NCBI GenBank assembly: GCA_964446745.1
Contig: CAYURR010000038.1
Coordinates: forward strand, 1 to 18,677
Length of the DNA: 18,677 nt
Source: CAYURR01 sp964446745
GTDB lineage: Bacteria > Bacillota > Clostridia > Lachnospirales > WQUN01
Reading direction: 5' to 3'
Below are positions 1 through 7,059 of this stretch, piece after piece. Position numbers and translations under genes: made by a program. Numbering within the stretch: position 1 is the stretch's first letter; the number at the start of each line of letters is the position of its first letter. Below the pieces are notes generated by a model. That model had not been told where the DNA came from. It ran no database searches and worked only from the letters and a program-made list of their open reading frames with translations.

Positions 1-828
1 AAGGCAATAGGCAAGAACCTAGTCTGCGTATTCGTGGACACGGGCTTGATGCGCCTCGATGAGGGTAATCAGGTTCAGGAATATTTTACCAAGCATACGG
101 ATATCAGCTTTATTCGTGTGGATGCGGAGCAGCGCTTCCTTGATCGCTTGAAGGGTGTAACGGAGCCCGAGACCAAGCGCAAGATCGTCGGCGAGGAGTT
201 CATCCGCGTGTTTGAAGAGCAGAAGCCTCTGATCGGCACGGTGGATTATCTCGTACAGGGCACGATCTATCCGGATATCATCGAAAGCGGTACTGATCAC
301 GCGTCCGCTGTCAAAGCACATCACAATGTCGGGGGATTACCCGATGTCATAGATTTCAAGGAAATCATCGAGCCGCTCAAGCTGTTATTCAAGGACGAGG
401 TGCGTCAGGTCGGTGTTGCACTTGGTATGCCGGAGCATATGGTATATCGTCAGCCGTTCCCGGGCCCCGGTTTGTCCGTACGCTGCCTCGGTGAGGTCAA
501 TAAGCAGAAGCTTGATATATTACGCAAGTGCGACTACATCTTCCGTGACGAGGTCGCCAAGTACGGCCTGGATAGGGAGATATGGCAGTATTTTGCAATC
601 ATGACGGATATGCGTTCGGTAGGTGTCACAGATGGCGCGCGTACCTACGGCTACGCCATAGCATTACGCGCGGTCAATACGACCGACGCTATGACCGCGA
701 ACTTTGTACGTGTACCGTATGAGGTGCTCGAGGCCGCGTCCGCACGCATCACATCAGAGGTCCCCGAGGTCAACCGCATAGTCTACGATGTCACACACAA
801 ACCGCCGGCGACGATTGAATGGGAATAA
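1..828 (+). CDS. guaA: GMP synthase (glutamine-hydrolysing), C-terminal part; 5' end outside window
   Basis: This is the last 275 codons of GMP synthase, which aminates XMP to GMP using ATP and glutamine in purine synthesis in the cytoplasm. The frame is open from base 1, so the gene begins upstream; the GTG at 34 is only an internal codon. Recognisable segments are VFVDTGLMRLDEGNQV (ATP-pyrophosphatase domain), DYLVQGTIYPDIIESGT, AHHNVGGLP and YRQPFPGPGLSVRCLGEV, and the family's usual C-terminus KPPATIEWE in the dimerisation domain. The glutamine amidotransferase domain and the ATP P-loop are not visible. The protein ends at the normal family terminus with TAA, so the 3' end is intact. Copies of its last codons recur just downstream (see the repeat). 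Identity is secure. Confidence 0.97.
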   Translation, partial: KAIGKNLVCVFVDTGLMRLDEGNQVQEYFTKHTDISFIRVDAEQRFLDRLKGVTEPETKRKIVGEEFIRVFEEQKPLIGTVDYLVQGTIYPDIIESGTDHASAVKAHHNVGGLPDVIDFKEIIEPLKLLFKDEVRQVGVALGMPEHMVYRQPFPGPGLSVRCLGEVNKQKLDILRKCDYIFRDEVAKYGLDREIWQYFAIMTDMRSVGVTDGARTYGYAIALRAVNTTDAMTANFVRVPYEVLEAASARITSEVPEVNRIVYDVTHKPPATIEWE

Positions 829-853
829 TCGATAACCGGGAGCCGGCGGTTTT
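799..853 (+). terminator. Candidate terminator hairpin overlapping the guaA stop codon
   Basis: An 11-bp perfect inverted repeat pairs 799-809 (aaaccgccggc) with 842-852 (gccggcggttt). A second inner stem pairs 812-816 (cgatt) with 827-831 (aatcg). The guaA stop codon (826-828) is inside the structure. Only four T residues follow (850-853), so termination would depend mostly on the GC-rich stem. The hairpin is directly visible; its role as terminator is inferred. Confidence 0.45.
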
Positions 854-929
854 GCCGCGTCGGCGACAATCGAATGGGAATAACCGATAACCGGGAGCCG
901 GCGGTTTTGCCGCGTCGGCGACGATTGAG
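806..929 (+). repeat. 55-bp tandem repeat derived from the guaA 3' end (about 2.25 copies)
   Basis: Unit 1 spans 806-860, unit 2 spans 861-915, and a partial third copy starts at 916. Each unit starts with a copy of the last guaA codons (cggcgacgattgaatgg in unit 1) and continues through the stop and the GC-rich segment ending gccggcggttttgccgcgt. Units 1 and 2 differ at only a few positions. The third copy (cggcgacgattgag) runs into ttggagtaa and diverges from there. The unit length is not a multiple of three, and the copies lie after the stop, so they do not lengthen GuaA. It looks like a local duplication of the gene tail plus its hairpin. Confidence 0.9.
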
Positions 930-958
930 TTGGAGTAAGGATTAATTGGAGGATACAA

Positions 959-1627
959 ATGAAGCGTTTAGCTAAATATCTGCTGATAACGGCGGTATTA
1001 GTCTTTGCGGCTGTAGGGTGTACTAATGACAAAAAGAACCAGCAAGTAACCCCTACACCTACGCCGATACCCAACGTGGTATGGGAGACGCAGAGCCCTG
1101 ACGGGGAGCTTGAAATCACTGAGAGTACTGAAGTACCCTCGGCTGCAGAGCAATTCGGCGAGAGCCCGAACAAGGTGGTACTGACGGAAAAGCAGCGAGC
1201 GCTCTACGACGAATATAAAAAGCAATGGGATATCAATGTCTTCAAGGACGCCGACCCGATGGATACCGCACTGGTCTATATACAGTTGGTCATCGACGGC
1301 GAATGGGAAGGCGAATATAACCTGTTGGATTTCACGGGTTACTTCGATAATATCACGTATCAAGAATACTACGATATGATTAAGAATGAGCAGGATTTTG
1401 ATAATCCGGAAAATCGCAGGGTTCGTATCGAATGGATCGTTGGTATGCTGGCACAGGGTACCTTCGTGGACGAGGGTAACGGAACAGGCAAGATACACTT
1501 CAAGTCTGTGGATCCGGACGGGGTCGATATGCAAAAGCAGATCAACATGACGATGCAACTAAATAAAAATAAGGACGGCATATGGAAAGTACGTTATTTC
1601 CCGTTTGACTATCCAGACGAAGAGTAG
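959..1627 (+). CDS. Putative lipoprotein, function unknown
   Basis: The 222-aa product starts with a type II signal peptide: KR at residues 2-3, a hydrophobic stretch of about 15 residues (YLLITAVLVFAAVG), then a lipobox ending AVGC with Cys21 as the likely lipidated residue. It should therefore be anchored to the outer face of the membrane. After Cys21 comes a low-complexity Thr/Pro linker (TPTPTPIP, about residues 32-39), then an acidic globular region rich in aromatic residues up to FPFDYPDEE. The start is fixed by GGAGGA at 948-953, five bases before the ATG. It leads a run of co-directional genes and is separated by 32 bp from the DUF4321 gene. I recognise no family in the mature part. 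Lipoprotein status is well supported; function is not. Confidence 0.85.
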   Translation: MKRLAKYLLITAVLVFAAVGCTNDKKNQQVTPTPTPIPNVVWETQSPDGELEITESTEVPSAAEQFGESPNKVVLTEKQRALYDEYKKQWDINVFKDADPMDTALVYIQLVIDGEWEGEYNLLDFTGYFDNITYQEYYDMIKNEQDFDNPENRRVRIEWIVGMLAQGTFVDEGNGTGKIHFKSVDPDGVDMQKQINMTMQLNKNKDGIWKVRYFPFDYPDEE

Positions 1628-1659
1628 GGATTGTCTTTTACAAATGAGGGGGCGAGGCT

Positions 1660-1929
1660 ATGTATTCCAAATCGGGCGGCACAGCAAAGAATGCTTGGGT
1701 ATTGGTGTTGTTTATACTATGCGGCATAGTGGTCGGGGGTTTTATCGGATACTATCTGGCGAGTTTTAAATATCTGGCTTGGTTGGATTACGGCAGGGAG
1801 TTCGGACTCAAAAAGCCTCTTGAGCTGCAGCTCGGGATATTGGATTTTACGTTTGGATTTAATGTGAAGATCAACATAGCCTCGGTCATCGGAATGGTGG
1901 CTTCGCTGTTTCTGTACAGAAGATACTAA
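1660..1929 (+). CDS. DUF4321 family small membrane protein
   Basis: An 89-aa protein with an N-terminal membrane helix (about residues 12-34, WVLVLFILCGIVVGGFIGYY), a short outside loop, and a C-terminal hydrophobic segment NIASVIGMVASLFLYRRY. The pattern 'LELQLGILDFTFGFNVKINIASVIG' followed by a short arginine-rich end is what I recall of the DUF4321 family, small proteins of Clostridia often encoded beside maf and cell-shape genes. The ribosome binding site gaggggg at 1646-1652 precedes the ATG. It is 24 bp upstream of maf and probably co-transcribed with it. Its molecular role is unknown. The family call rests on memory of the motif and on context. Confidence 0.75.
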   Translation: MYSKSGGTAKNAWVLVLFILCGIVVGGFIGYYLASFKYLAWLDYGREFGLKKPLELQLGILDFTFGFNVKINIASVIGMVASLFLYRRY

Positions 1930-1953
1930 AGCATTATAGAAAGAGGTCTTTGA

Positions 1954-2550
1954 TTGAAGAAGATCGTACTTGCTTCGGCTTCGGCGCGCAGACAGGATAT
2001 TCTCAACCAGGCGTCGATCCCATTTGAGGTATATGTGAGTAATGTAGACGAAAGCATCGGCGAGGAGGTTTCGCCATATGATGTGGTCAAGCAGCTCTCG
2101 CAGAAAAAGGCTATAAGCGCGTTTGAGGCGATAGCGGAGCCTGTGATTATCATAGCGGCCGACACGATCGTGTCGCTGCATGGTAAGGTCATGGGTAAGC
2201 CAAAGGATGAACAGGATGCGTTTGCAATGCTAAAGGCATTGCAAGGCAGGAACCATTCGGTGTATACGGGCGTCACGATGATCGATAAGGAGGACGGGGG
2301 CTACGCACTTAAGAACATCGTCGATACGACCAATGTGACGATGCGTAAGCTCACGGATGATGAAATATGGACGTATATACGCACGGAGGAACCGTTTGAT
2401 AAGGCCGGCAGCTATGGCATACAAGGCCGTGGCTCCGTATTGGTTGAGAGGGTCGAGGGGGATTTTTACACGGTGGTCGGACTACCGCTTGTAAAGGTTT
2501 GTATGGCGTTGTCGGAATGGGGCTTTGACGTAGGCAAGTATTGGGATTAA
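1954..2550 (+). CDS. maf: Maf family nucleotide pyrophosphatase (dTTP/UTP type)
   Basis: A 198-aa cytosolic house-cleaning enzyme expected to hydrolyse dTTP/UTP and modified pyrimidine nucleotides to monophosphates. Family landmarks are the N-terminal LASASARRQDIL (usual form SxSPRR; here Ala replaces Pro), AADTIVSLHGKVMGKP (about residues 68-83, with the conserved Asp and the GKP lysine) and EPFDKAGSYGIQG (residues 146-158), which is typical of the YhdE/dTTP-UTP branch. The start is a TTG at 1954 preceded by aagaggt (1941-1947); this gives the family's exact N-terminus (MKKIVLASAS), so the non-ATG start is credible. The stop is 3 bp from the next ATG, which implies translational coupling. 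Maf was first linked to septum formation in Bacillus, but the biochemical role is better established. Confidence 0.95.
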   Translation: MKKIVLASASARRQDILNQASIPFEVYVSNVDESIGEEVSPYDVVKQLSQKKAISAFEAIAEPVIIIAADTIVSLHGKVMGKPKDEQDAFAMLKALQGRNHSVYTGVTMIDKEDGGYALKNIVDTTNVTMRKLTDDEIWTYIRTEEPFDKAGSYGIQGRGSVLVERVEGDFYTVVGLPLVKVCMALSEWGFDVGKYWD

Positions 2551-2553
2551 ATC

Positions 2554-3210
2554 ATGAAAAATATCTCTGATAGCAATATATTTAAAACTATAAAATCGAT
2601 CTTACCGGGCGGTAAAAAGCGGGAAGTGCCGGACCTGTTTAAAAATATGTCCGTGCCGCTTTTGATATTGAATCCTGTCTGGGTGCAATATCAAAAGACT
2701 GCACGTACGGACAGGATTCTAAAACTCGAGGAGCGCGTGAAGGATCTGCTGAAGCGCAGCTCGCGTGTATATGACGAGTATCAGAGCCTGACTAAAAAGA
2801 AAAAAGAATGCCTGGACAAGATCATGCAGCTGACGCCTGAGGCACACGAGCAATACAACGAGGTCGCGAAGGCAACGATGGAAAAGCTCAGTGCTGCGGT
2901 CACGGAGATTAACACGCGCCTCGAGGAACTCACAAAGGCCTCTGATGCCGTGCCCGAGGAGCTCGATCGTGCGAACACAGAGCTCTTGAAGGAGACCGTT
3001 GAGGCCTGTTACGAAACTATGCATGGGAACAGGGAAAAGCTTGAGGAGATAACGCCACTTGTAGATGCCTACCGCAAGCAGTTTAGAGAGGCCATGGACT
3101 CAAAGATGAAGCTCGAGGACGACATACATGACGCGTATACGTTATTGCATCACCTTATCGGTAAGGAAATGATAGAACGATTTGATGAGGTGTACGGAGA
3201 CAGGGATTAA
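2554..3210 (+). CDS. Coiled-coil protein of unknown function
   Basis: A 218-aa soluble protein with no signal peptide or membrane helix. Residues 1-50 hold a basic patch (GGKKREVPDLFKNM) and a short hydrophobic piece (VPLLILNPVWVQYQ). From about residue 55 to the end it is almost entirely charged amphipathic helix, rich in E, K, L and A with heptad spacing (for example LKLEERVKDLLKRSSRVYDE), so coiled coil is likely. The ATG lies 3 bp after the maf stop with only a weak ggga at 2543-2546, suggesting coupled translation. I do not recognise a family. The place between maf and the NAD(P)HX repair gene suggests co-expression but not a role. It probably acts as a scaffold or partner protein; this is a guess from composition. 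Confidence 0.8.
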   Translation: MKNISDSNIFKTIKSILPGGKKREVPDLFKNMSVPLLILNPVWVQYQKTARTDRILKLEERVKDLLKRSSRVYDEYQSLTKKKKECLDKIMQLTPEAHEQYNEVAKATMEKLSAAVTEINTRLEELTKASDAVPEELDRANTELLKETVEACYETMHGNREKLEEITPLVDAYRKQFREAMDSKMKLEDDIHDAYTLLHHLIGKEMIERFDEVYGDRD

Positions 3211-3240
3211 AGGATTGTGCAAGTATGCACGGAGGTTACT

Positions 3241-4779
3241 ATGAGGATCGTATCGAACAAGCAGATGCAGATGATAGAATCGATAGCGATGAACCAATAC
3301 AAGATCCCGTCTGCAATACTGATGGAGAATGCTGTGCTCGCAGCGACTGCACTCTGCGAGAGGCATATATCCAAGGAGGGCATGGCCGTAGTTGTGGCCG
3401 GACCCGGTAAGAACGGCGGTGACGGCTTTGGTGTGGCGAGGCAGCTCACATGCCGGGGCTATAATGTAGCGGTGCTGTATATCGGCGATATCACGGAGGT
3501 TTCGGGCGATTCGCTTACTAACCTCGATATCCTTCATGAGATGGGTGTGAATGTGGAGCCCATCCCAAACAATGACAGTTATTTCAATATCGTTTTGGCG
3601 TTGACGCAGGCCGATCTGGTCGTGGATGCGATCTTCGGCACGGGCTTGTCGCGAAGCCTCGAGGGTAGCTTCGAGGATATGGTCGAAACGATTAATACAT
3701 ATGGCAAGTACATAATTTCACTGGATCTTCCGTCCGGTATAGACGGCGATACAGGCCAGGTACTCGGTTGCGCGGTAAAGGCGCATCAGACGATCACCTT
3801 CGGCGCACCGAAGATCGGGTTATATTTGCATCCGGGTTGCACGTACGCTGGTGAGATCAGTGTAGCAAATATCTCGATACCGAAGCAGGCGTATGACGCT
3901 GTAGAGGTCGAGACAGAGATCATGGATGAACATGATGCACATATGCTGCTGCCCATGAGAAAGCCTCGAGCGAATAAAGGTGATTTCGGACGCGCGTATA
4001 TATTCGCGGGCTGTAACGATATGCCCGGCGCGGCGCTGTTGGCGACAAGAGCGTTCTATAAATCGGGTGGCGGATTGGCTTGCGCATGTGTCGTGCCCTA
4101 TGTCTCGGATGTGATACATACGGGTTCTGCAGAAGCTATTACTCGTGTTTTGCCCGAAAAGTCGGGCTTCCTGTGCGCAAAATCGTTTGATTATATACGC
4201 CCGGAACTAGAGCGGGCCGATGTGATCATCATAGGTCCGGGGCTTGGGCGTAATGAGAATGTAGTAGATTTCGTCAGGCAAGTGATCGTCGAGATTGATG
4301 TGCCTATGGTAATAGATGCGGATGCATTGAATGTAATAGCGATGGACCTGAACCTGCTGCGGGGATTGAAAAAGCAATGTGTGATAACACCGCATCCGGG
4401 CGAAATGAGTAGGCTTACAAGCCTTGAGATACAAGAGGTATTAGATAACACCGTAAGCACGGCTACAGAGTTTGCAAAGGAATTCGGTGTTGTGACGTTA
4501 TTAAAAGACGCGCGAACGGTCGTAGCGAGCCCATCGGGCGAAGTGTATATAAACACTTCCGGCAGTAACGCATTGTCAAAGGCCGGCACAGGGGATGTGC
4601 TTACGGGCGTTATAGCAGCTCTGATAGCACAAGGGGCGGACATATATACAGCCGCCAAGCTCGGGGCCTATATACATGGCAAGGCCGGTGAACTGGCGGC
4701 TGAACGCGTTGGTGTTTATGGGGTTATGGCAACGGATGTAATAAACTGCATAAGTGAGATCATGGCATCGTTACAGTAG
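3241..4779 (+). CDS. nnr: Bifunctional NAD(P)HX epimerase / ADP-dependent NAD(P)HX dehydratase
   Basis: A 512-aa fusion that repairs hydrated NADH and NADPH: the N-terminal NnrE half epimerises R- and S-NAD(P)HX, and the C-terminal NnrD half dehydrates S-NAD(P)HX using ADP. In NnrE: MRIVSNKQMQMIE at the start, VVVAGPGKNGGDGFGVARQL (about 50-69), DAIFGTGL (129-136) and LDLPSGIDGDTG (161-172). In NnrD: KPRANKGDFGRAYIFAG (241-257), IIGPGLG (330-336), VIDADALN (357-364), TPHPGEMSRL (383-392) and KAGTGDVLTG (447-456), the kinase-like nucleotide site; positions are approximate. An in-frame GTG at 3217 exists, but GGAGGT at 3231-3236 sits four bases before the ATG at 3241 and the family N-terminus fits that start. 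Last gene of its run; its final three codons overlap the convergent gene. Confidence 0.96.
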   Translation: MRIVSNKQMQMIESIAMNQYKIPSAILMENAVLAATALCERHISKEGMAVVVAGPGKNGGDGFGVARQLTCRGYNVAVLYIGDITEVSGDSLTNLDILHEMGVNVEPIPNNDSYFNIVLALTQADLVVDAIFGTGLSRSLEGSFEDMVETINTYGKYIISLDLPSGIDGDTGQVLGCAVKAHQTITFGAPKIGLYLHPGCTYAGEISVANISIPKQAYDAVEVETEIMDEHDAHMLLPMRKPRANKGDFGRAYIFAGCNDMPGAALLATRAFYKSGGGLACACVVPYVSDVIHTGSAEAITRVLPEKSGFLCAKSFDYIRPELERADVIIIGPGLGRNENVVDFVRQVIVEIDVPMVIDADALNVIAMDLNLLRGLKKQCVITPHPGEMSRLTSLEIQEVLDNTVSTATEFAKEFGVVTLLKDARTVVASPSGEVYINTSGSNALSKAGTGDVLTGVIAALIAQGADIYTAAKLGAYIHGKAGELAAERVGVYGVMATDVINCISEIMASLQ

Positions 4780-4799
4780 TAACGATGCCTTATTTTTTG
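4764..4799 (+). terminator. Intrinsic terminator of the nnr operon, inside two coding ends
   Basis: A perfect 11-bp stem pairs 4764-4774 (ggcatcgttac) with 4779-4789 (gtaacgatgcc) around the tetraloop agta, followed by ttattttttg (4790-4799). The T tract is on the + strand only, so it terminates the rightward operon. The hairpin includes the last codons and stop of nnr and also the last five sense codons and stop of the leftward PRC-barrel gene. Confidence 0.93.
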
Positions 4800-5733
4800 A
4801 TTTTAACAGTTCGAGCAAATCGGACGTAATCTCGTCACCGCGCGATGCGAGCATGGTGCCGTCATTATCGAGTATATCCTTCGGTACGCGCTTGCCTATG
4901 AGCCCGAATTTTTCTGCTCTCGCAGCCAGCCCGGATTTCTCGGGCATAGCCGGTTTTTCAGGTATGGAAGCGGGTGAAGGCATGGGTGCTGGTGTAGGCA
5001 TTTGTATAGCCGGTGTGATCACGGGAGCAACGCTGTCGTCAGGCATTACATTGTCTGCGAAGAAATCGGATAAGTCGGAGACATCCGGTACCTCTTCGAT
5101 CGCGGGCACGGGTTGCACTTCAGCCGGGGCTGGTGTAGGTGCGGTATAAGCCACCGGTGCGATCGGGGTTGTATGTACGGCTCCCGAATAGGCAGCAGCA
5201 CCGGGATATACAGAGGCGTTCGCGATGGCTTCGGCCTTTGTCTGTAATATCGGGCGCTTGACCATCGGGCGGATGGCATCCTTACCGTTGTTTACAAACA
5301 CATAGTCCTTTGTGATCTTGACGATGATGTCGACAGGCAAGGAATCCCCGGCTTCTGTGATCAGCTCGGTCAGCATGCCCGTCTTTTCATCGAATGAGAT
5401 GTCAAGCACCTGGCCAACGATCTGTCCGGCAACAGACATCACGACGAGGGACTGCAGCACCTTAAACGATAACAGGTTTACGATGCGGCTGTAGCATTGC
5501 TCGAGGCTTACGAAAAGAGAGCTGTCCTCTGTCGTGATGAAATTGTCACCGATGCCGTAGATGCAATCGTACGGTAGGATAGAGCACGCGTAGATGTTGT
5601 AGCCGTCATTGGTGGTCAAATATTCAATGCGCTTGGTGTCTGTGTTTATCAGGATGTCACTGATCTGTGAAAAGCTCTGCCCCTGGTTTATCGCATATAA
5701 ACCTAATTCGATGAATTCCGATGTTCTTTTCAT
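4771..5733 (-). CDS. PRC-barrel domain protein with proline-rich linker
   Basis: 320 aa, no signal peptide or membrane helix. Residues 1-70 look like one PRC-barrel half (LGLYAINQGQSFSQISDILI...); residues 97-147 form a second (VMSVAGQIVGQVLDISFDEKTG, then LPVDIIVKITKDYVFV). PRC-barrels bind RNA, ribosomal or membrane-associated partners in various proteins. Residues 170-265 are a Pro/Ala/Val-rich, low-complexity linker (PAPMPSPASIPEKPAMPEK). The last 45 residues form a small conserved-looking module, GKRVPKDILDNDGTMLASRG followed by DEITSDLLELL. The start ATG has GGAGG (5740-5744, - strand) six bases upstream. The gene has its own promoter and overlaps the 3' end of nnr by 9 bp. It probably links a PRC adaptor to a C-terminal partner-binding module; the exact role is unknown. 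Confidence 0.82.
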   Translation of the reverse strand: MKRTSEFIELGLYAINQGQSFSQISDILINTDTKRIEYLTTNDGYNIYACSILPYDCIYGIGDNFITTEDSSLFVSLEQCYSRIVNLLSFKVLQSLVVMSVAGQIVGQVLDISFDEKTGMLTELITEAGDSLPVDIIVKITKDYVFVNNGKDAIRPMVKRPILQTKAEAIANASVYPGAAAYSGAVHTTPIAPVAYTAPTPAPAEVQPVPAIEEVPDVSDLSDFFADNVMPDDSVAPVITPAIQMPTPAPMPSPASIPEKPAMPEKSGLAARAEKFGLIGKRVPKDILDNDGTMLASRGDEITSDLLELLKSKNKASLLL

Positions 5734-5760
5734 GAAAAGCCTCCGATACGTTTTTGAAAC

Positions 5761-5789
5761 ATTCTAAGACTTTTCCGAGAATTGTTCAA
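5761..5789 (-). promoter_or_regulatory. Sigma-A-type promoter of the PRC-barrel gene, flanked by an inverted repeat
   Basis: On the - strand, -35 TTGAAC (5784-5789) and -10 TAGAAT (5761-5766) are separated by 17 bp, giving a leader of about 20 nt before the ATG. A perfect 7-bp inverted repeat, ctaagac at 5764-5770 and gtcttag at 5790-5796, covers the -10 and the bases upstream of the -35, and could be a repressor site. The promoter match is good; the operator idea is inference. Confidence 0.6.
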
Positions 5790-5802
5790 GTCTTAGCTGT
5801 AA

Positions 5803-6957
5803 TTATTCGGAAATTTCGACGTCACCCGATGTCGTCTTGATGTCAAACTCATTATCATAGTCGCGATTGGCTGTATATCTCTTTGTTGATATCGAGTCAC
5901 CGATTCTGATTGTGCCGCTAACAGTGGCAATGTCGTAGCCGTAATTAGAAGGGTTATTTCTTACGGTGACTTTTACCTGGCCTGATACGGATGCGAGCTT
6001 GTTATCCCCTGTGATGTCACCATCTAAGACTATATCCCCGCTCGTGGTGACAGCCTTGATGCCGTCAGAGCGCATATTATTTGCATATATCCTACCTGAC
6101 ACGCTTGCAAGGTCGCAGTTGTTTGAATCGTTATGAACTGTGACGTTATTGAGGGTAATGTTACCGCTTGTGGTTGCAACCTTCAAATCATCTGTCTGCA
6201 TGGTGTTTAATGCAACATCACCCGAGGTCGAAAGTACCCTGCATTTATTAGGATTAATATCGCTTACCTGAATGACGCTGCTGACAGATTTAATGTCTAA
6301 TGATTCTATATTTTCATTTTGCGGATAGAATACCCTGATGTAACCACTGGGCTTGAAATTTATGCCGAATGAAAAATTCTTGTAGCTCTCTTCGGAGTTG
6401 ATGCGCAATTTTCCGTTTGAGTTGTTGTATGTGATCGGTCTTTCGTTGTCGTATGAAAGCTCGATACCGTAATATGTTGATGGGATCAATACAATCTCTT
6501 CGGCTACTGCCTTGATATCGATGGTATCGAATGGCTCTATATCTGTATCTGAGACATATGACATATTCTCCGGCATAGATGGCGCACTCTCCGAAACCAC
6601 CTCCGATGAATTGTACCATTCGTTAAATCTGTGTGAACGAAAGATTTGAAAGTCGTTTCGCGCGTATGACAAAAATCCTCCTATAGCTATGAAAACAAGT
6701 AATACACCGACCCACTTCATACCTGATTTACGCCTTGTCCTGGCTATGGGTGGGAGGCTTTGGGCGCTTTTGCGTTCGGCTAATATCTTAGTAGCCACTG
6801 CGGCAGGTGATACCAAGTCCTGCAGAGCCTTTGCTTCATTTTGAATACCCATGCTGTCAAAGTAGTTCTCGTAAAACCTGATCGCGTTTGCGATCTCTGC
6901 CTCCGGCAGGCCTTGCAAACGAGAACGTAATTCCATTAAAAATTCTTGTCTTGTCAT
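5803..6957 (-). CDS. HAAS (DUF1700)-DUF4097 membrane protein
   Basis: 384 aa. Residues 1-62 match the HAAS/DUF1700 helical domain (MTRQEFLMELRSRLQGLPE, then FYENYFDSMG and LVSPAAVATKIL). A single membrane helix lies at about 80-98 (MKWVGVLLVFIAIGGFLSY). The rest is a DUF4097 beta-strand repeat region with recurring units such as VATTSGNITLNN, LASVSGRIYANN, VTTSGDIVLDGD and TTSGDVEI, typical of a right-handed beta-solenoid facing outside. The start is ATG at 6957 with GGGAG at a proper distance; a longer TTG start at 6975 has no SD of its own. A TATAAT (6999-7004, - strand) lies upstream without a convincing -35. HAAS-DUF4097 proteins usually follow a padR gene, which is not the case here. Cell-envelope sensing is plausible but unproven. 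Confidence 0.87.
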   Translation of the reverse strand: MTRQEFLMELRSRLQGLPEAEIANAIRFYENYFDSMGIQNEAKALQDLVSPAAVATKILAERKSAQSLPPIARTRRKSGMKWVGVLLVFIAIGGFLSYARNDFQIFRSHRFNEWYNSSEVVSESAPSMPENMSYVSDTDIEPFDTIDIKAVAEEIVLIPSTYYGIELSYDNERPITYNNSNGKLRINSEESYKNFSFGINFKPSGYIRVFYPQNENIESLDIKSVSSVIQVSDINPNKCRVLSTSGDVALNTMQTDDLKVATTSGNITLNNVTVHNDSNNCDLASVSGRIYANNMRSDGIKAVTTSGDIVLDGDITGDNKLASVSGQVKVTVRNNPSNYGYDIATVSGTIRIGDSISTKRYTANRDYDNEFDIKTTSGDVEISE

Positions 6958-7059
6958 CTTCGATTCTCCCGTCAAATTTTATATTTATTATTTGCAGAAT
7001 TATACGATGATAAAATATGCTTTGTTTGTTCCACGGAATAATTCACGAAAACGGGCTAG

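Noticed and set aside
754..1173. 139-aa frame on the - strand across the guaA tail repeats
   Set aside because: It runs antisense to guaA, the repeat and the lipoprotein gene; its repeated peptide is a by-product of the 55-bp duplication.
3217..3240. Longer GTG start for the NAD(P)HX repair gene
   Set aside because: The SD GGAGGT lies after this GTG and directly before the ATG at 3241; the family N-terminus also begins at that ATG.
6958..6975. TTG start 18 bp upstream of the HAAS-DUF4097 ATG
   Set aside because: The codons between contain the GGGAG SD used by the downstream ATG; no SD precedes the TTG.
6999..7004. Perfect TATAAT on the - strand upstream of the HAAS-DUF4097 gene
   Set aside because: No acceptable -35 or TG extension was found at 16-18 bp, so it was not listed as a promoter; it remains possible.
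7029..7043. Short palindromes ttccacggaa and gaataattc between the membrane gene and the HAAS gene
   Set aside because: Too short, with no T tract and no clear promoter around them; they could arise by chance in AT-rich spacer DNA.
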